A stretch of 64,000 bases of DNA from an uncultured Clostridia bacterium (lineage in GTDB: Bacteria; Bacillota; Clostridia; Christensenellales; Borkfalkiaceae): positions 1 to 64,000 of the forward strand of contig CALVHL010000005.1 in the NCBI GenBank assembly GCA_944327625.1, written 5' to 3'. Shown here piece by piece: positions 1 to 8,165 of the stretch (within the stretch, counting starts at the first letter, position 1; each line of letters opens with the position of its first letter). The notes under the pieces were generated by a model. That model did not search any database. It was not told the DNA's origin and saw nothing but the letters and a program-made list of their open reading frames with translations. The translations under genes and the position numbers were made by a program.

Positions 1-5
1 CGCCT

Positions 6-818
6 ATGGTCGTTTGCTTTTTGCTCTTTCCTGCATTCTGTCTTATAACAATTCTTTTCGGATATGTCTGGGCAGGGGTTATTGTAATGGAAGTGATATC
101 AGGCGCGATAATTGCGCCGTGTTTTATTGCGCGCACGCTGTTTTTGGCGAGACATAGTCAGTATGCAACAAAAAAACGCCTGCTCTTTGAGACGATAGCC
201 TATATTGCCTGCATTGCGTTTGCAATCGGCACGGCGACGATCGATCTCGGCGGCGCAAAGTGGGACTATTCGGCGGCGTTCACCTATAACGCAAGCGCAC
301 ACACCGTCGCTCTTACGGGGCTTCCCGCAGGCGTTACGGCAAGCTATACGGGCAACTCGGCTACTAATGCGGGCAAGTACAGCGCAGAGGCAACTTTCAG
401 CTATGACAGCGCAAACTATGAGCTCACCAACGCTCCCGCCGCGCTCAGCTGGGAGATTGCTAAGGCAAAGGTCGTTGCTCCTACGGCAGGCGGCGAGGAA
501 TATACCTTCGTGCTCGAAGGCGTTGACGAAGAACTTATGAGCGTTTCGGGCAACAAGCAGACGGGTGCGGGCAATTATACCGTCACCGTAAACATTCTTG
601 ACACGGTCAACTATGAATGGACGGAGGGCGGCGCAGAGGCGGTTACGTTCACGTTCGTCATCGCAAGCGCAGGGCTTTCGGGCGGCGCAATTGCGGGCAT
701 TACTATCGGCTGCCTCGTCGGTCTCATTGCAATCGCTTACGCGGTAGGCGCTCTGCTCTTTAAGAAGGGTATTTTAAGCGGCGCGTTCTTCGCTAAGATC
801 TGCCCGTTCATCAAGTAA
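6..818 (+). CDS. Membrane protein with MBG/Ig-like repeats, 5' end probably cut by the window
   Basis: About 270 residues are visible. The reading frame is open to the window edge, so the true start may lie outside. Residues 1-75 hold two or three hydrophobic segments. Residues 80-220 hold about two beta-rich repeats of the type seen in gut Firmicutes surface proteins (an F-T-Y-N-A-S-A-H-T-V start, then a G-L-P-A-G-V segment, then an A-N-Y-E-L segment), often called MBG or Ig-like. A glycine-rich hydrophobic helix near residues 225-250 and a short basic tail look like a C-terminal membrane anchor. The first ~200 bases are visibly AT-richer than the rest. That could mean a fusion, a transfer or an assembly join. 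The function is unknown; a surface adhesion or structural role is only inference. Confidence 0.55.
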   Translation: MVVCFLLFPAFCLITILFGYVWAGVIVMEVISGAIIAPCFIARTLFLARHSQYATKKRLLFETIAYIACIAFAIGTATIDLGGAKWDYSAAFTYNASAHTVALTGLPAGVTASYTGNSATNAGKYSAEATFSYDSANYELTNAPAALSWEIAKAKVVAPTAGGEEYTFVLEGVDEELMSVSGNKQTGAGNYTVTVNILDTVNYEWTEGGAEAVTFTFVIASAGLSGGAIAGITIGCLVGLIAIAYAVGALLFKKGILSGAFFAKICPFIK

Positions 819-983
819 TTGAATTTTAAAGTTTTTGCGGGGCGTCTCGCCTTCGCAAGGATAGAAAAATTTATGGGGATGCGCCCCGAAAGCCTCGCGC
901 TTTCGGGGCGCATTTTCCGTCAGGAAAATTTCTCCCGACGACGGGCGGTGCGGGCGCGGGCTTGCGAGAGAGGGCGGCTTGCG

Positions 984-1057
984 GCGCGGGCTTGCTGTGG
1001 GTGGGCGCGGGCTTACTGTGGGTGGGCGCGGGCTTACTGTGGGTGGGCGCGGGCTTG
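984..1057 (+). repeat. 21-bp tandem repeat, about 3.5 copies
   Basis: GCGCGGG recurs at 984, 1005, 1026 and 1047, an exact 21-bp period with the unit GCGCGGGCTTACTGTGGGTGG (given here only as its landmark). Because 21 is a multiple of three, the stretch mimics a coding repeat, but no gene with a ribosome-binding site runs through it. It fills much of the 308-bp gap between the first gene and the response regulator. Confidence 0.85.
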
Positions 1058-1076
1058 CGAAAAAGGCGGGAATAAA

Positions 1077-1108
1077 TTAACAGTATCTTAACAAAAGTGT
1101 GATATAAT
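1077..1108 (+). promoter_or_regulatory. Promoter with direct-repeat operator of the two-component system
   Basis: TTAACA at 1077-1082 and TTAACA at 1088-1093 are direct repeats with an 11-bp period. TATAAT sits at 1103-1108, 26 bases after the first repeat. No good -35 box is present, so the repeats take its place, as expected for an activator of the OmpR/PhoB/PhoP class. The same layout occurs at 3002-3033. Confidence 0.7.
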
Positions 1109-1126
1109 GGGTTAAAGAGGTGGAAA

Positions 1127-1798
1127 ATGGTAAACATTCTGGTCGTCGAGGACGACGAAAAACTCAATTTTGCGGTCTGCAAGCATTTAAGTTATCACGG
1201 CTATAACGCAAAGGGCGCGGCTAACGGGCGCGAGGCGCTCGATATGCTCTATGCCGACAAGTTCGATCTCGTTATCTCCGACATTATGATGCCCGAAATG
1301 GACGGGTTTGAATTTGCCGCCGCCATTCGCGCGCACGACAAGAATATTCCCCTGCTGTTCATGACCGCCCGCGAGGACTTCGCCGCCAAGGAACGCGGCT
1401 TCCGCACGGGCATTGACGACTATATGACCAAGCCCGTCGACCTCGACGAGCTGCTTTTGAGAATTTCCGCGCTTTTGAGGCGCTCGCAGATTGCGGCGGA
1501 TAAGCGGCTGGTGACGGGCAATCTCACCCTCGACGAGGACGCAATGATAGCCACCGTCGACGGCAGACAGACCGAACTGACGCTCAGGGAGTTCAAAATA
1601 ATCTTCAAGCTCCTGTCCTATCCCAACAAGATATTCACGCGCGGGCAGCTACTGGACGAGTTCTCGGGCTATGAATCGGAGAGCGGGTTGCGCTCGGTCG
1701 ACGTGCATATCACCAGTCTCAGGCAAAAACTTGCCGCCTGCACGGGGTTTCGGATAGATACCGTCAGGGGGCTGGGCTATAAGGCGGTGCTGCTATGA
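1127..1798 (+). CDS. OmpR/PhoB-family response regulator
   Basis: A 223-residue DNA-binding response regulator of normal family length. The receiver domain (residues 3-115) has the acidic pair E8-D9-D10, the phospho-acceptor D52 in the I-S-D-I-M-M-P motif, and the M-T-K-P lysine near residue 102. A winged-helix domain of the OmpR type fills residues 128-223, with the typical V-D-V-H-I-T-S-L-R-Q-K-L recognition region and the G-L-G-Y-K end. An AGAGGTGG ribosome-binding site precedes the ATG. The gene overlaps the kinase gene by four bases, so the two are co-translated. The direct repeats in its own promoter suggest positive autoregulation. The signal sensed is not known. Confidence 0.95.
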   Translation: MVNILVVEDDEKLNFAVCKHLSYHGYNAKGAANGREALDMLYADKFDLVISDIMMPEMDGFEFAAAIRAHDKNIPLLFMTAREDFAAKERGFRTGIDDYMTKPVDLDELLLRISALLRRSQIAADKRLVTGNLTLDEDAMIATVDGRQTELTLREFKIIFKLLSYPNKIFTRGQLLDEFSGYESESGLRSVDVHITSLRQKLAACTGFRIDTVRGLGYKAVLL

Positions 1799-2865
1799 AG
1801 ATAGTCAACAGTCTCGACAAATACAAGGACAAGCGGGTGAACGATTACTCAATGAGGATAGTGCTCTGGATAGCGCTGCTCCTCGTGTATGACGCGCTGT
1901 TCGTCGGCTTTTCAATGATTGTCGATAAGGTATGGGATTTGCCCTATTCAAAGGTGATCATTTACTGCATTATCGGCGCTTATGTCGTGGCGGCAAGCGG
2001 CGTTTCGGTGCTGGCGGTCTGGGCGCTGTCAGACCATTTCATACTCCGACACATTAACAGCGTCAAAAAAGCCGCGCAGACGGTTGCCGCGGGCGACTAT
2101 TCCGTGCGCATACCCCCGCACAAAAAGGGCGATAAAAAGGACGATTTTCAGGTGCTGTTCGACGACTTCAACACTATGGCGGAGGCGTTGGAGAGCACGG
2201 AAATGCTCAAAAAAGATTTCATCTCCAATATCTCGCACGAGCTCAAAACACCGCTTGCGGCAATACAGAATTTTTCGACGATGTTGCAGAGCGACGGCGT
2301 TCCCGAAGAAGACAGAAAGGAGTTTGCCCGCAATATCTCCGAGGCGACGGAGCGGCTGACGACGCTCGTTTCGGATATTCTAAGTCTCAGCCGCCTCGAA
2401 AACCGGAGGACGGTCATAAATAAGGGCGAATATAACCTCAGCGAACAGCTGACGAGGGCGATAATCGCCTTCGAGCACGTCTGGGAGAAGAAGAATATCG
2501 AAATTCAGACCGACTTCGACGAGAGCATAAAGGTCGTAAGCGACGAAAATCTTTTGGATATAGTGTGGAATAACCTGCTTTCAAACGCCTTCAAGTTCAC
2601 CGAGGAGGGCGGCGCAGTGCGCATTACCGCGCACAGGGCGGAGGGCGGCGTACTCGTCAGCATAGGCGACAGCGGGTGCGGCATAACCGAACAGCAGATG
2701 AAGCACATTTTCGAGAAGTTCTATCAGGCCGACCTCTCTCATTCGACTAAGGGCAACGGGCTGGGGCTGGCGCTGGTCAAGGAGATACTCTCGCTCGTCG
2801 GGGCGGATATAACCGTCGAAAGCACCGTCGGGCAGGGCTCGGTATTCTCCGTGCTCTTGAAATGA
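1795..2865 (+). CDS. Membrane sensor histidine kinase, partner of the upstream regulator
   Basis: 356 residues. Two hydrophobic segments (about 21-43 and 54-79) have almost no extracytoplasmic loop between them, so it may sense the membrane itself or a partner protein. A HAMP linker follows (about 80-135). The HisKA domain has the phospho-acceptor H148 in I-S-H-E-L-K-T-P. The HATPase domain shows an N box (W-N-N-L-L-S-N-A-F-K-F), a G1 box D-S-G-C-G-I and a G2 stretch G-N-G-L-G-L. Short-loop kinases of this kind are common in cell-envelope stress systems. The shared operator upstream of the glycosyltransferase operon points to an envelope polysaccharide output. Confidence 0.93.
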   Translation: MKIVNSLDKYKDKRVNDYSMRIVLWIALLLVYDALFVGFSMIVDKVWDLPYSKVIIYCIIGAYVVAASGVSVLAVWALSDHFILRHINSVKKAAQTVAAGDYSVRIPPHKKGDKKDDFQVLFDDFNTMAEALESTEMLKKDFISNISHELKTPLAAIQNFSTMLQSDGVPEEDRKEFARNISEATERLTTLVSDILSLSRLENRRTVINKGEYNLSEQLTRAIIAFEHVWEKKNIEIQTDFDESIKVVSDENLLDIVWNNLLSNAFKFTEEGGAVRITAHRAEGGVLVSIGDSGCGITEQQMKHIFEKFYQADLSHSTKGNGLGLALVKEILSLVGADITVESTVGQGSVFSVLLK

Positions 2866-3001
2866 GCGCAGAGCCCGATAATACGCGACAACTTAAATAA
2901 TCGGTAAAATTTGCGCGCCTTTGCGCATTTAATAAACCTCGTCTCTTTCCGCGCCGCGGGAAGGGGCGTTTTTTTATTCTTAAACAAACGAAAATACCTG
3001 C

Positions 3002-3033
3002 TTAACAATTGCTTAATAAAACTTCTGTATATT
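3002..3033 (+). promoter_or_regulatory. Promoter of the glycosyltransferase operon with the same operator
   Basis: TTAACA at 3002-3007 and TTAATA at 3013-3018 repeat with an 11-bp period, and TATATT is at 3028-3033, again 26 bases after the first repeat. The architecture matches 1077-1108 base for base in spacing, so the upstream two-component system probably controls this operon. Confidence 0.7.
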
Positions 3034-3058
3034 TAAGGCGTAAAGACGGAGGAGAGAT

Positions 3059-4360
3059 ATGTTGAATTTCATCTATACTGTGACGGCAATATTCGCGGCG
3101 TGCGTGATATTCGCCGCAATACTATACATACCCAAGTTCAGGCAGATTTTCGGCGCGCGCAGAAAGCCCAAGCGCGTCGAGGCGACGGAAAAGCGCAGGA
3201 TTGCGCTCGTCATTCCCGCCCGCAACGAGAGCCGCACGATAGGCGCGCTATTGAACAGCATACTGCGGCAGGACTATCCCGCCGACAAGTTCAGCGTCAA
3301 CATAATCGTCAAGGACAAGGACGATCCGACGGTGAAGATGGCGGAGGCGGTGGGCGCAAAGGTGTTCGTCGTGCCCGAACAGAGCTGCAAGGGCGAGGCG
3401 CTCGACGGCTATTTCAGGGCGCTGTCCGACGGGGAGCGCAGGCAGTATGCGGCATTCGTCATAGTCGACGCCGACGCGGTGCTTGCCGATGACTACGTGA
3501 CCGAACTCAACAACGCGCTCGAATACGGCAAGCAGATATATGTAACGAATAAGCGGGTTAAGAACTTCCTCGCGGGCGGCAAGTGCCACAGCTGGGTTAC
3601 CGACTGTTCGGCGCTCGTATATCCCATACTCGACGAGCTCGGCAATATCTACCGCAGCGAAAAGGGCGTGCCGCTCAATCTGTGCGGGCAGGGAATGATG
3701 GTTACCCGCGACGTCATAGAAACGCTCGGCGGCTGGCCGTACAGAAGCCTTACGGAAGATTACGAGCTTAAACTCGACGGCTTCCTGCACGACTTCACGA
3801 TGATGTATTACCCCTACGCGGTCATCTATACCGAGGAGGTTTTAAGGCACAAGGACAGCTATGCAAGGCGGCTGAGGTGGATTAAGGGCTATGCGCAGTG
3901 CGACGAGAAGTACCGCGCCCGCGTGGTCGGAAAGATAAAGGGTGGCAACTGCTCGTCGGACGTAAAGTTCGACCTGCTGCACTATAAGGACGCCGTCGCC
4001 GTCTATCTGGCTGCGGCAATAACGACCGTGATAATCGGCTCCGTGACGGCTACGTGCAGTTCGGTAATGGGGCTGGGCTGTACGGTTGAGGCGCTCTGGC
4101 TGCTCGTCGTCCTGCCCGTCGCGCTTACCTATGCGATAGTATTCGTCTACTGCGCAATGGCAATGTTCTGCGCAAGGAAGGGTTTGAAGGGCTTTAATGC
4201 GTACAGGGTTGTGCGCACGCTCGCAATAGCCCCGCTCTTTATAATGGAGTTCATACCCATGTATATAACCTGCACGGCATACCGCGGCGAGGAGGTTACC
4301 TGGCAGGAGACGGCGAGGGTTAACTATTCTGACGAAGTAAGCCCCGCCGAGCAGGCGTGA
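3059..4360 (+). CDS. Membrane glycosyltransferase, family 2
   Basis: 433 residues. One N-terminal membrane helix (about 3-24) is followed by a GT-A domain: V-I-P-A-R-N-E-S at 51-58, the metal-binding D-A-D at 137-139, T-E-D at 232-234 and a Q/RxxRW-like R-R-L-R-W at 270-274. This motif set is typical of processive, inverting GT2 enzymes (cellulose, hyaluronan or exopolysaccharide synthase types) that use a nucleotide sugar and work at the inner membrane face. Three more membrane helices follow between about 315 and 410. A GGAGAGAT ribosome-binding site is present. The product polysaccharide cannot be told from the sequence. It forms a unit with the membrane protein 34 bases downstream. Confidence 0.88.
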   Translation: MLNFIYTVTAIFAACVIFAAILYIPKFRQIFGARRKPKRVEATEKRRIALVIPARNESRTIGALLNSILRQDYPADKFSVNIIVKDKDDPTVKMAEAVGAKVFVVPEQSCKGEALDGYFRALSDGERRQYAAFVIVDADAVLADDYVTELNNALEYGKQIYVTNKRVKNFLAGGKCHSWVTDCSALVYPILDELGNIYRSEKGVPLNLCGQGMMVTRDVIETLGGWPYRSLTEDYELKLDGFLHDFTMMYYPYAVIYTEEVLRHKDSYARRLRWIKGYAQCDEKYRARVVGKIKGGNCSSDVKFDLLHYKDAVAVYLAAAITTVIIGSVTATCSSVMGLGCTVEALWLLVVLPVALTYAIVFVYCAMAMFCARKGLKGFNAYRVVRTLAIAPLFIMEFIPMYITCTAYRGEEVTWQETARVNYSDEVSPAEQA

Positions 4361-4394
4361 ATAAACTGATACAGAGGATAAAAGGAGGCGGAAT

Positions 4395-5093
4395 ATGGAC
4401 GGTCGCGTAAATACCGACGAAACAGTTGAAGCGAGCGGGCTTGCGGCAATCGGGCAGGAAAAGGTCGAAAAGAAGCGCCTTAAAATTTTCGGCGTGGAGG
4501 CGGTCTATCTCGGCATACTCGGAATAGGCACGGCAATGATAGGCTGGATAGCCGAAAACATCGTCAAGGCGATCTGCGACGGCGTCATCGACAGCCGTTT
4601 CCACACCCTGCCGTTCATATCGCCCTACGCGCTAATACCCTTCGCGTTTGCGCTCGTGTTCGGCAAGGCGGACGACCTGACGGTATTCGGCAGGCAAATT
4701 TTTAAGAAAAAGACAGCGGCGACAAGGTTTATGTCGAACGTGATAATCTTCCTCATAATCTGCGGGGCGGTGTTCGTCGGCGAATTTGTCGTCGGAAACG
4801 CGTGGGATCTAATGTTCGGCGTACAGCTATGGAATTACAGCAATCTTCCCCTGCAAGTGACGCAGTATGCCGGGCTCATTCCCTCGCTCGGGTACGGTAC
4901 GGGCGCGTTCCTCCTTTTCAAGTTTGCCTATGCGCCCCTTTTAAATCTGCTGAGAAGAAAGGCGAATTTCAGGGCGGCTAAGATAATTGCAATCGTCCTC
5001 GGCTCGCTCATCGTCCTCGATACGCTCGTAATGGGGCTGCATATCGCCATCGACGGCTATGCGCCCATGCTCTGGCAGATACGCCTGCGCTGA
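4395..5093 (+). CDS. CmpB-like putative ABC-transporter type IV membrane protein
   Basis: 232 residues with about five hydrophobic helices (near 33-55, 73-90, 113-135, 163-180 and 194-216) and a charged N-terminal 30 residues. The W-N-Y-S-N-L-P motif at 146-152 is the mark of the family named putative ABC-transporter type IV or CmpB, which in most gut Clostridia stands alone without an ATPase and has no proven substrate. A GGAGGCGG ribosome-binding site precedes the ATG. It follows the glycosyltransferase gene and should share its promoter, so a role in export or assembly of an envelope polymer is possible, but this is inference. Confidence 0.7.
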   Translation: MDGRVNTDETVEASGLAAIGQEKVEKKRLKIFGVEAVYLGILGIGTAMIGWIAENIVKAICDGVIDSRFHTLPFISPYALIPFAFALVFGKADDLTVFGRQIFKKKTAATRFMSNVIIFLIICGAVFVGEFVVGNAWDLMFGVQLWNYSNLPLQVTQYAGLIPSLGYGTGAFLLFKFAYAPLLNLLRRKANFRAAKIIAIVLGSLIVLDTLVMGLHIAIDGYAPMLWQIRLR

Positions 5094-5178
5094 GCAGAAA
5101 ATAAGTTATTTACGACAAATAATCTCCCTTTCGGAAGAAATTTTTTATAAAATCCGCAAAAAAATTTAAAAAAGAGGG

Positions 5179-5207
5179 TTGACAAAGGGCAATTCTGCGG
5201 TTATAAT
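5179..5207 (+). promoter_or_regulatory. Near-consensus sigma-A promoter of the T-box transcript
   Basis: TTGACA (5179-5184), a 17-base spacer and TATAAT (5202-5207). It starts the leader described next. Confidence 0.9.
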
Positions 5208-5212
5208 GGCGA

Positions 5213-5490
5213 TAATTTAATAGACTAAATCGTTGAAGTAAAAAGTAATCTGCGTATAGTTGCCTTTCAAGAGAGCGGCGGACGGTGGAAGCGTCGCGGC
5301 AGTTGCAGGTGAATGGGTTACTGAGAGCGGGTGTGAAGGGCTTTTGCCTGCGTAGCGTCCGACGGGGCTTTCCCGTTACAGAAAGAGGGCATTGTCAGAT
5401 GCCTGTAATGAAGGCGGCTTCAAAAGGCCGTAAAATTGGGTGGCAACACGGATAAATTCGTCCCAAACGGATTTACCCGTGTTTTGTTTT
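5213..5490 (+). ncRNA. T-box riboswitch upstream of trpB2
   Basis: The leader has the AGAGAG motif (near 5269-5274), GGTGGAAG (5284-5291), a GTAG element (5352-5355), a small hairpin of the stem III type (5361-5377) and the T-box core GGGTGGCAACACGG (5438-5451). The terminator stem uses 5445-5457 against 5471-5483 and ends in a T-rich run, and the T-box core overlaps its left arm as expected for antitermination. The UGGC bulge would pair with a tRNA whose acceptor end is GCCA, which fits tRNA-Trp, but also others with discriminator G. I could not place the specifier codon with confidence: a TGG at 5314-5316 lies in what looks like the upper part of stem I. Uncharged tRNA should turn the downstream gene on. 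Confidence 0.88.
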
Positions 5491-5544
5491 TCTTCAGGTT
5501 TAAGCTATTAAAAATTCATTGACAGACTGACGGAGGTAATAATT

Positions 5545-6924
5545 ATGTCTGCAAGAAAAATCCCTTACAAAATGTATCTCACCGAGGAGGAGATGCCCAA
5601 AAAATGGCTCAACCTGAAGGCTTTTATGAAGGAGCAGCACGATCCCTTCCTCAACCCCGCCACGGGCAAGCCCTGCACGGCGGAAGAACTTGAAGCCGTA
5701 TTCTGCAAGGAGTGCGTAGAGCAGGAACTCAACTGCACTGATAAATATATCGACATACCCGAGGGCATTTCTAATTTCTATACCAATTTCAGACCGTCGC
5801 CCCTAATAAGAGCGTACTTCCTCGAAAAGGTTTTAGATACGCCCGCCGAGATATACTATAAGTTCGAGGGCAACAATACCTCGGGTTCGCACAAGCTCAA
5901 TTCGGCGGCGGCTCAGGCGTACTACGCAAAACAGCAGGGGCTCAAAAGCATAACCACCGAAACGGGCGCGGGGCAGTGGGGCACGGCGCTCGCCATGGCG
6001 GCGGCGTTTTACGGGCTCAATCTCAAAGTCTATATGGTCAAGACCTCTTACGAGCAGAAGCCCTACCGCAAGGAAGTCATACGCACTTACGGCGCGGACA
6101 TAATCGCTTCCCCCTCGGACACCACCGAAGCGGGCAGAAAGATCTTAAAGGAATTCCCCGGCACGGGCGGCTCGCTCGGCTGTGCGATAGCCGAGGCGGT
6201 CGAAACGGCAATAAAAACCCCCGACTGCCGCTATGTATTGGGTTCGGTGCTCGACCACGTGCTCATGCACCAGTCGATTATAGGTCTCGAAAGCAAGGTC
6301 GCGCTCGACAAATACGGCGTTACGCCCGATATGATTATCGGCTGTATGGGCGGCGGCTCTAACTACGGCGGACTTATCGCGCCGTACATGGCGGAAAAAT
6401 TGCAGGGCAAGAACGACATAGAATTTATCGGCGTCGAACCCGCAAGTTGCCCCTCGATGTCGCGCGGCAAGTATGCCTACGACTTCTGCGACAGCGCAAA
6501 GATAACTCCGCTTGCCAAAATGTACACCTTAGGGTGCGAGTTCATGCCCTCGCCCGACCACGCGGGAGGCCTGCGCTATCACGGCATGAGCCCCGTGCTC
6601 TCCAAGCTCTATCACGACGGATATATGAAGGTCAGGGCGGTCAAGCAGAGCGACGTATTCAGGGCTGCCGAGCAGTTCGCACGCTGCGAAGGCATACTTC
6701 CCGCACCCGAATCCAGCCACGCCATAAAGGTCGCCATGGACGAGGCGATAAAGTGCAGGGAGACGGGCGAAAAGAAGGTCATTCTGTTCGGACTTACCGG
6801 CACGGGCTATTTCGATATGGCGGCATACAAGTCGTTCAACGAGGGCACGATGAAGGACTATATCCCCACCGATAAGGATCTCGAAAGGGGCTTTGCCAGC
6901 CTGCCCACTGTCGGCAATGAATAA
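5545..6924 (+). CDS. trpB: Tryptophan synthase beta-like protein, TrpB2 type
   Basis: 459 residues, the length of the TrpB2 branch rather than the ~400 of TrpB1. The PLP lysine is K117 in G-S-H-K-L-N. The phosphate-binding loop is G-C-M-G-G-G-S-N, and E-T-G-A-G-Q-W-G is the catalytic loop. It makes tryptophan from indole and serine and needs no alpha subunit gene nearby, so it may salvage indole, which is plentiful in a gut setting. It is the only gene behind the T-box leader. No trpA or other trp gene is in the window. The ribosome-binding site GGAGG precedes the ATG by seven bases. Confidence 0.9.
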   Translation: MSARKIPYKMYLTEEEMPKKWLNLKAFMKEQHDPFLNPATGKPCTAEELEAVFCKECVEQELNCTDKYIDIPEGISNFYTNFRPSPLIRAYFLEKVLDTPAEIYYKFEGNNTSGSHKLNSAAAQAYYAKQQGLKSITTETGAGQWGTALAMAAAFYGLNLKVYMVKTSYEQKPYRKEVIRTYGADIIASPSDTTEAGRKILKEFPGTGGSLGCAIAEAVETAIKTPDCRYVLGSVLDHVLMHQSIIGLESKVALDKYGVTPDMIIGCMGGGSNYGGLIAPYMAEKLQGKNDIEFIGVEPASCPSMSRGKYAYDFCDSAKITPLAKMYTLGCEFMPSPDHAGGLRYHGMSPVLSKLYHDGYMKVRAVKQSDVFRAAEQFARCEGILPAPESSHAIKVAMDEAIKCRETGEKKVILFGLTGTGYFDMAAYKSFNEGTMKDYIPTDKDLERGFASLPTVGNE

Positions 6925-7061
6925 GCCGCAGAGCGCGGCAGAGCGGCGCGAAAGCGACTGAAAATGACGGCCGTAAAAGCGCGAAACAGCGCCCTAAAGG
7001 ACGCTTGAAAAGAGCCGCAAAGTCAGCCCGAACGGGCAGTCATAAAATATATCAGAAAAGC

Positions 7062-7091
7062 AATTCGTCGGCATATATGTGCCGACGAATT
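7062..7091 (+). repeat. Perfect 30-bp palindrome, copy 1 (downstream of trpB2)
   Basis: Twelve-base arms AATTCGTCGGCA and TGCCGACGAATT enclose TATATG. It is followed by a run ending TTAGTTTTT. An identical 30-bp copy with the same flank lies at 10554-10583, at the other end of the LysR/cupin module. It could act as a bidirectional terminator between trpB2 and the convergent lysR gene, and it belongs to the dispersed GCATATATG element family. Confidence 0.9.
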
Positions 7092-7137
7092 ATAATTTTA
7101 CTTAGTTTTTATGACCGAAAATGCGGGAGGAAATATA

Positions 7138-8052
7138 TTAAAATTGAGGCGGCGTCTGCCCCTCGGCGTTTGCTTCGGCGACGGTCGATTTCAAAACCAG
7201 CAGAAATTTCTGCGCCGCCGCCGAAAATACCTGACTTTTCTTCCACGCAAATACCAGCGAGGTTTCAAGTTTAGGGCGGAGAGGGCGGAAGGTCAGTTCG
7301 TCGTCACCCGAAGTATTTATTATTTTGTCCAGCCCTATCGCATACCCGACGCCCTGCCTGACGAGTAGGGAGGCGTTGTATAGAAGGTTATATGTGGCGA
7401 CGATATTCAGCGCGGGCGCGTCCTTGCCGAACCAATCGTCTATAAGGCTGTTTGACAGCGTGTGCCGCGAGCGGATGAGCGGCGCGTCGTACAGATCTTG
7501 CGGCGTAATTTCCCGTTTCGAGGCGAGCGGGCTGTCCCTTCTCATGAGAACCCCCCAGACGTCTCTGTCGGGCAGCTCTATTGAGGAGAATTTAGAGACA
7601 TCTGCGGGGAGTACGAGAACGCCGAAGTCGATAAGCCCCTTTTCAAGCCGCTCTGAAACGTCGGCGGTATCTGCGCTGAAAAAGTGGAAGCGTATGCGCG
7701 GCGCGGTTTCGACAAGACTTTTTGCCGCCTTGGCGACTATGCCGAGGGCGCGGCTCTCGCCGCAACCGATATGTATTTCGCCGCTTATGCCGCCCGTCGG
7801 GGAGGTAATTTCGCCCACGGTCTTGTCGTAAAGCGCAATAAGCTCCTCGGCGCGCTTTTTCAGCAGTTGCCCCGCCTCTGTCAGCGTTATCTTCTTGCTG
7901 CCCCGAATGAACAGCTGTTTGCCCGTCTGCCTTTCAAGGCTCTGCATCTGTCGCGAAAGGCTGGGCTGGGTGATGTACAGCGATTTTGCCGCGCCCGAAA
8001 TGCTCTCCGCCTCGGCTACGGCTAAAAAATATTTAAGCTCTCTAAGTTCCAT
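7138..8052 (-). CDS. LysR-family transcriptional regulator
   Basis: 304 residues from the ATG at 8052, which begins M-E-L-R-E-L-K-Y-F as LysR proteins usually do; the in-frame upstream extension has no ribosome-binding site and was rejected. The helix-turn-helix (about 15-60) contains A-E-S-I-S-G-A-A-K-S-L-Y-I-T-Q-P-S-L-S-R. The rest is a periplasmic-binding-protein-like effector domain of the CysB/CatM type. It is divergent from the acetyltransferase operon, with 113 bases between, and is its likely regulator. An ATGC-N7-GCAT inverted repeat at 8077-8091 is a candidate binding site. The inducer is unknown. Confidence 0.93.
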   Translation of the reverse strand: MELRELKYFLAVAEAESISGAAKSLYITQPSLSRQMQSLERQTGKQLFIRGSKKITLTEAGQLLKKRAEELIALYDKTVGEITSPTGGISGEIHIGCGESRALGIVAKAAKSLVETAPRIRFHFFSADTADVSERLEKGLIDFGVLVLPADVSKFSSIELPDRDVWGVLMRRDSPLASKREITPQDLYDAPLIRSRHTLSNSLIDDWFGKDAPALNIVATYNLLYNASLLVRQGVGYAIGLDKIINTSGDDELTFRPLRPKLETSLVFAWKKSQVFSAAAQKFLLVLKSTVAEANAEGQTPPQF

Positions 8053-8076
8053 ACAGTCATTATATAGTCGTAATGT

Positions 8077-8144
8077 ATGCCTGTCAAGCATAGCTTTCAA
8101 TACAATATAGGTATTTGACATATTAAGCCGCGGCAAATTATAAT
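8077..8144 (+). promoter_or_regulatory. LysR operator candidate and operon promoter
   Basis: ATGC and GCAT separated by seven bases (8077-8091) fit the loose LysR T-N11-A pattern. Downstream, TTGACA (8115-8120), an 18-base spacer and TATAAT (8139-8144) form a strong promoter for the gene at 8166. The operator lies upstream of the -35 box, a position suited to activation. Confidence 0.7.
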
Positions 8145-8165
8145 ACAGATGAAAAGGAGGCTGTT

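Noticed and set aside
819..1091. Open frame of 90 codons through the 21-bp repeats
   Set aside because: No ribosome-binding site; the frame exists because the repeat length is a multiple of three.
5314..5316. TGG as the T-box specifier
   Set aside because: It lies in a part that looks like the upper section of stem I, not the specifier loop, so I do not claim it.
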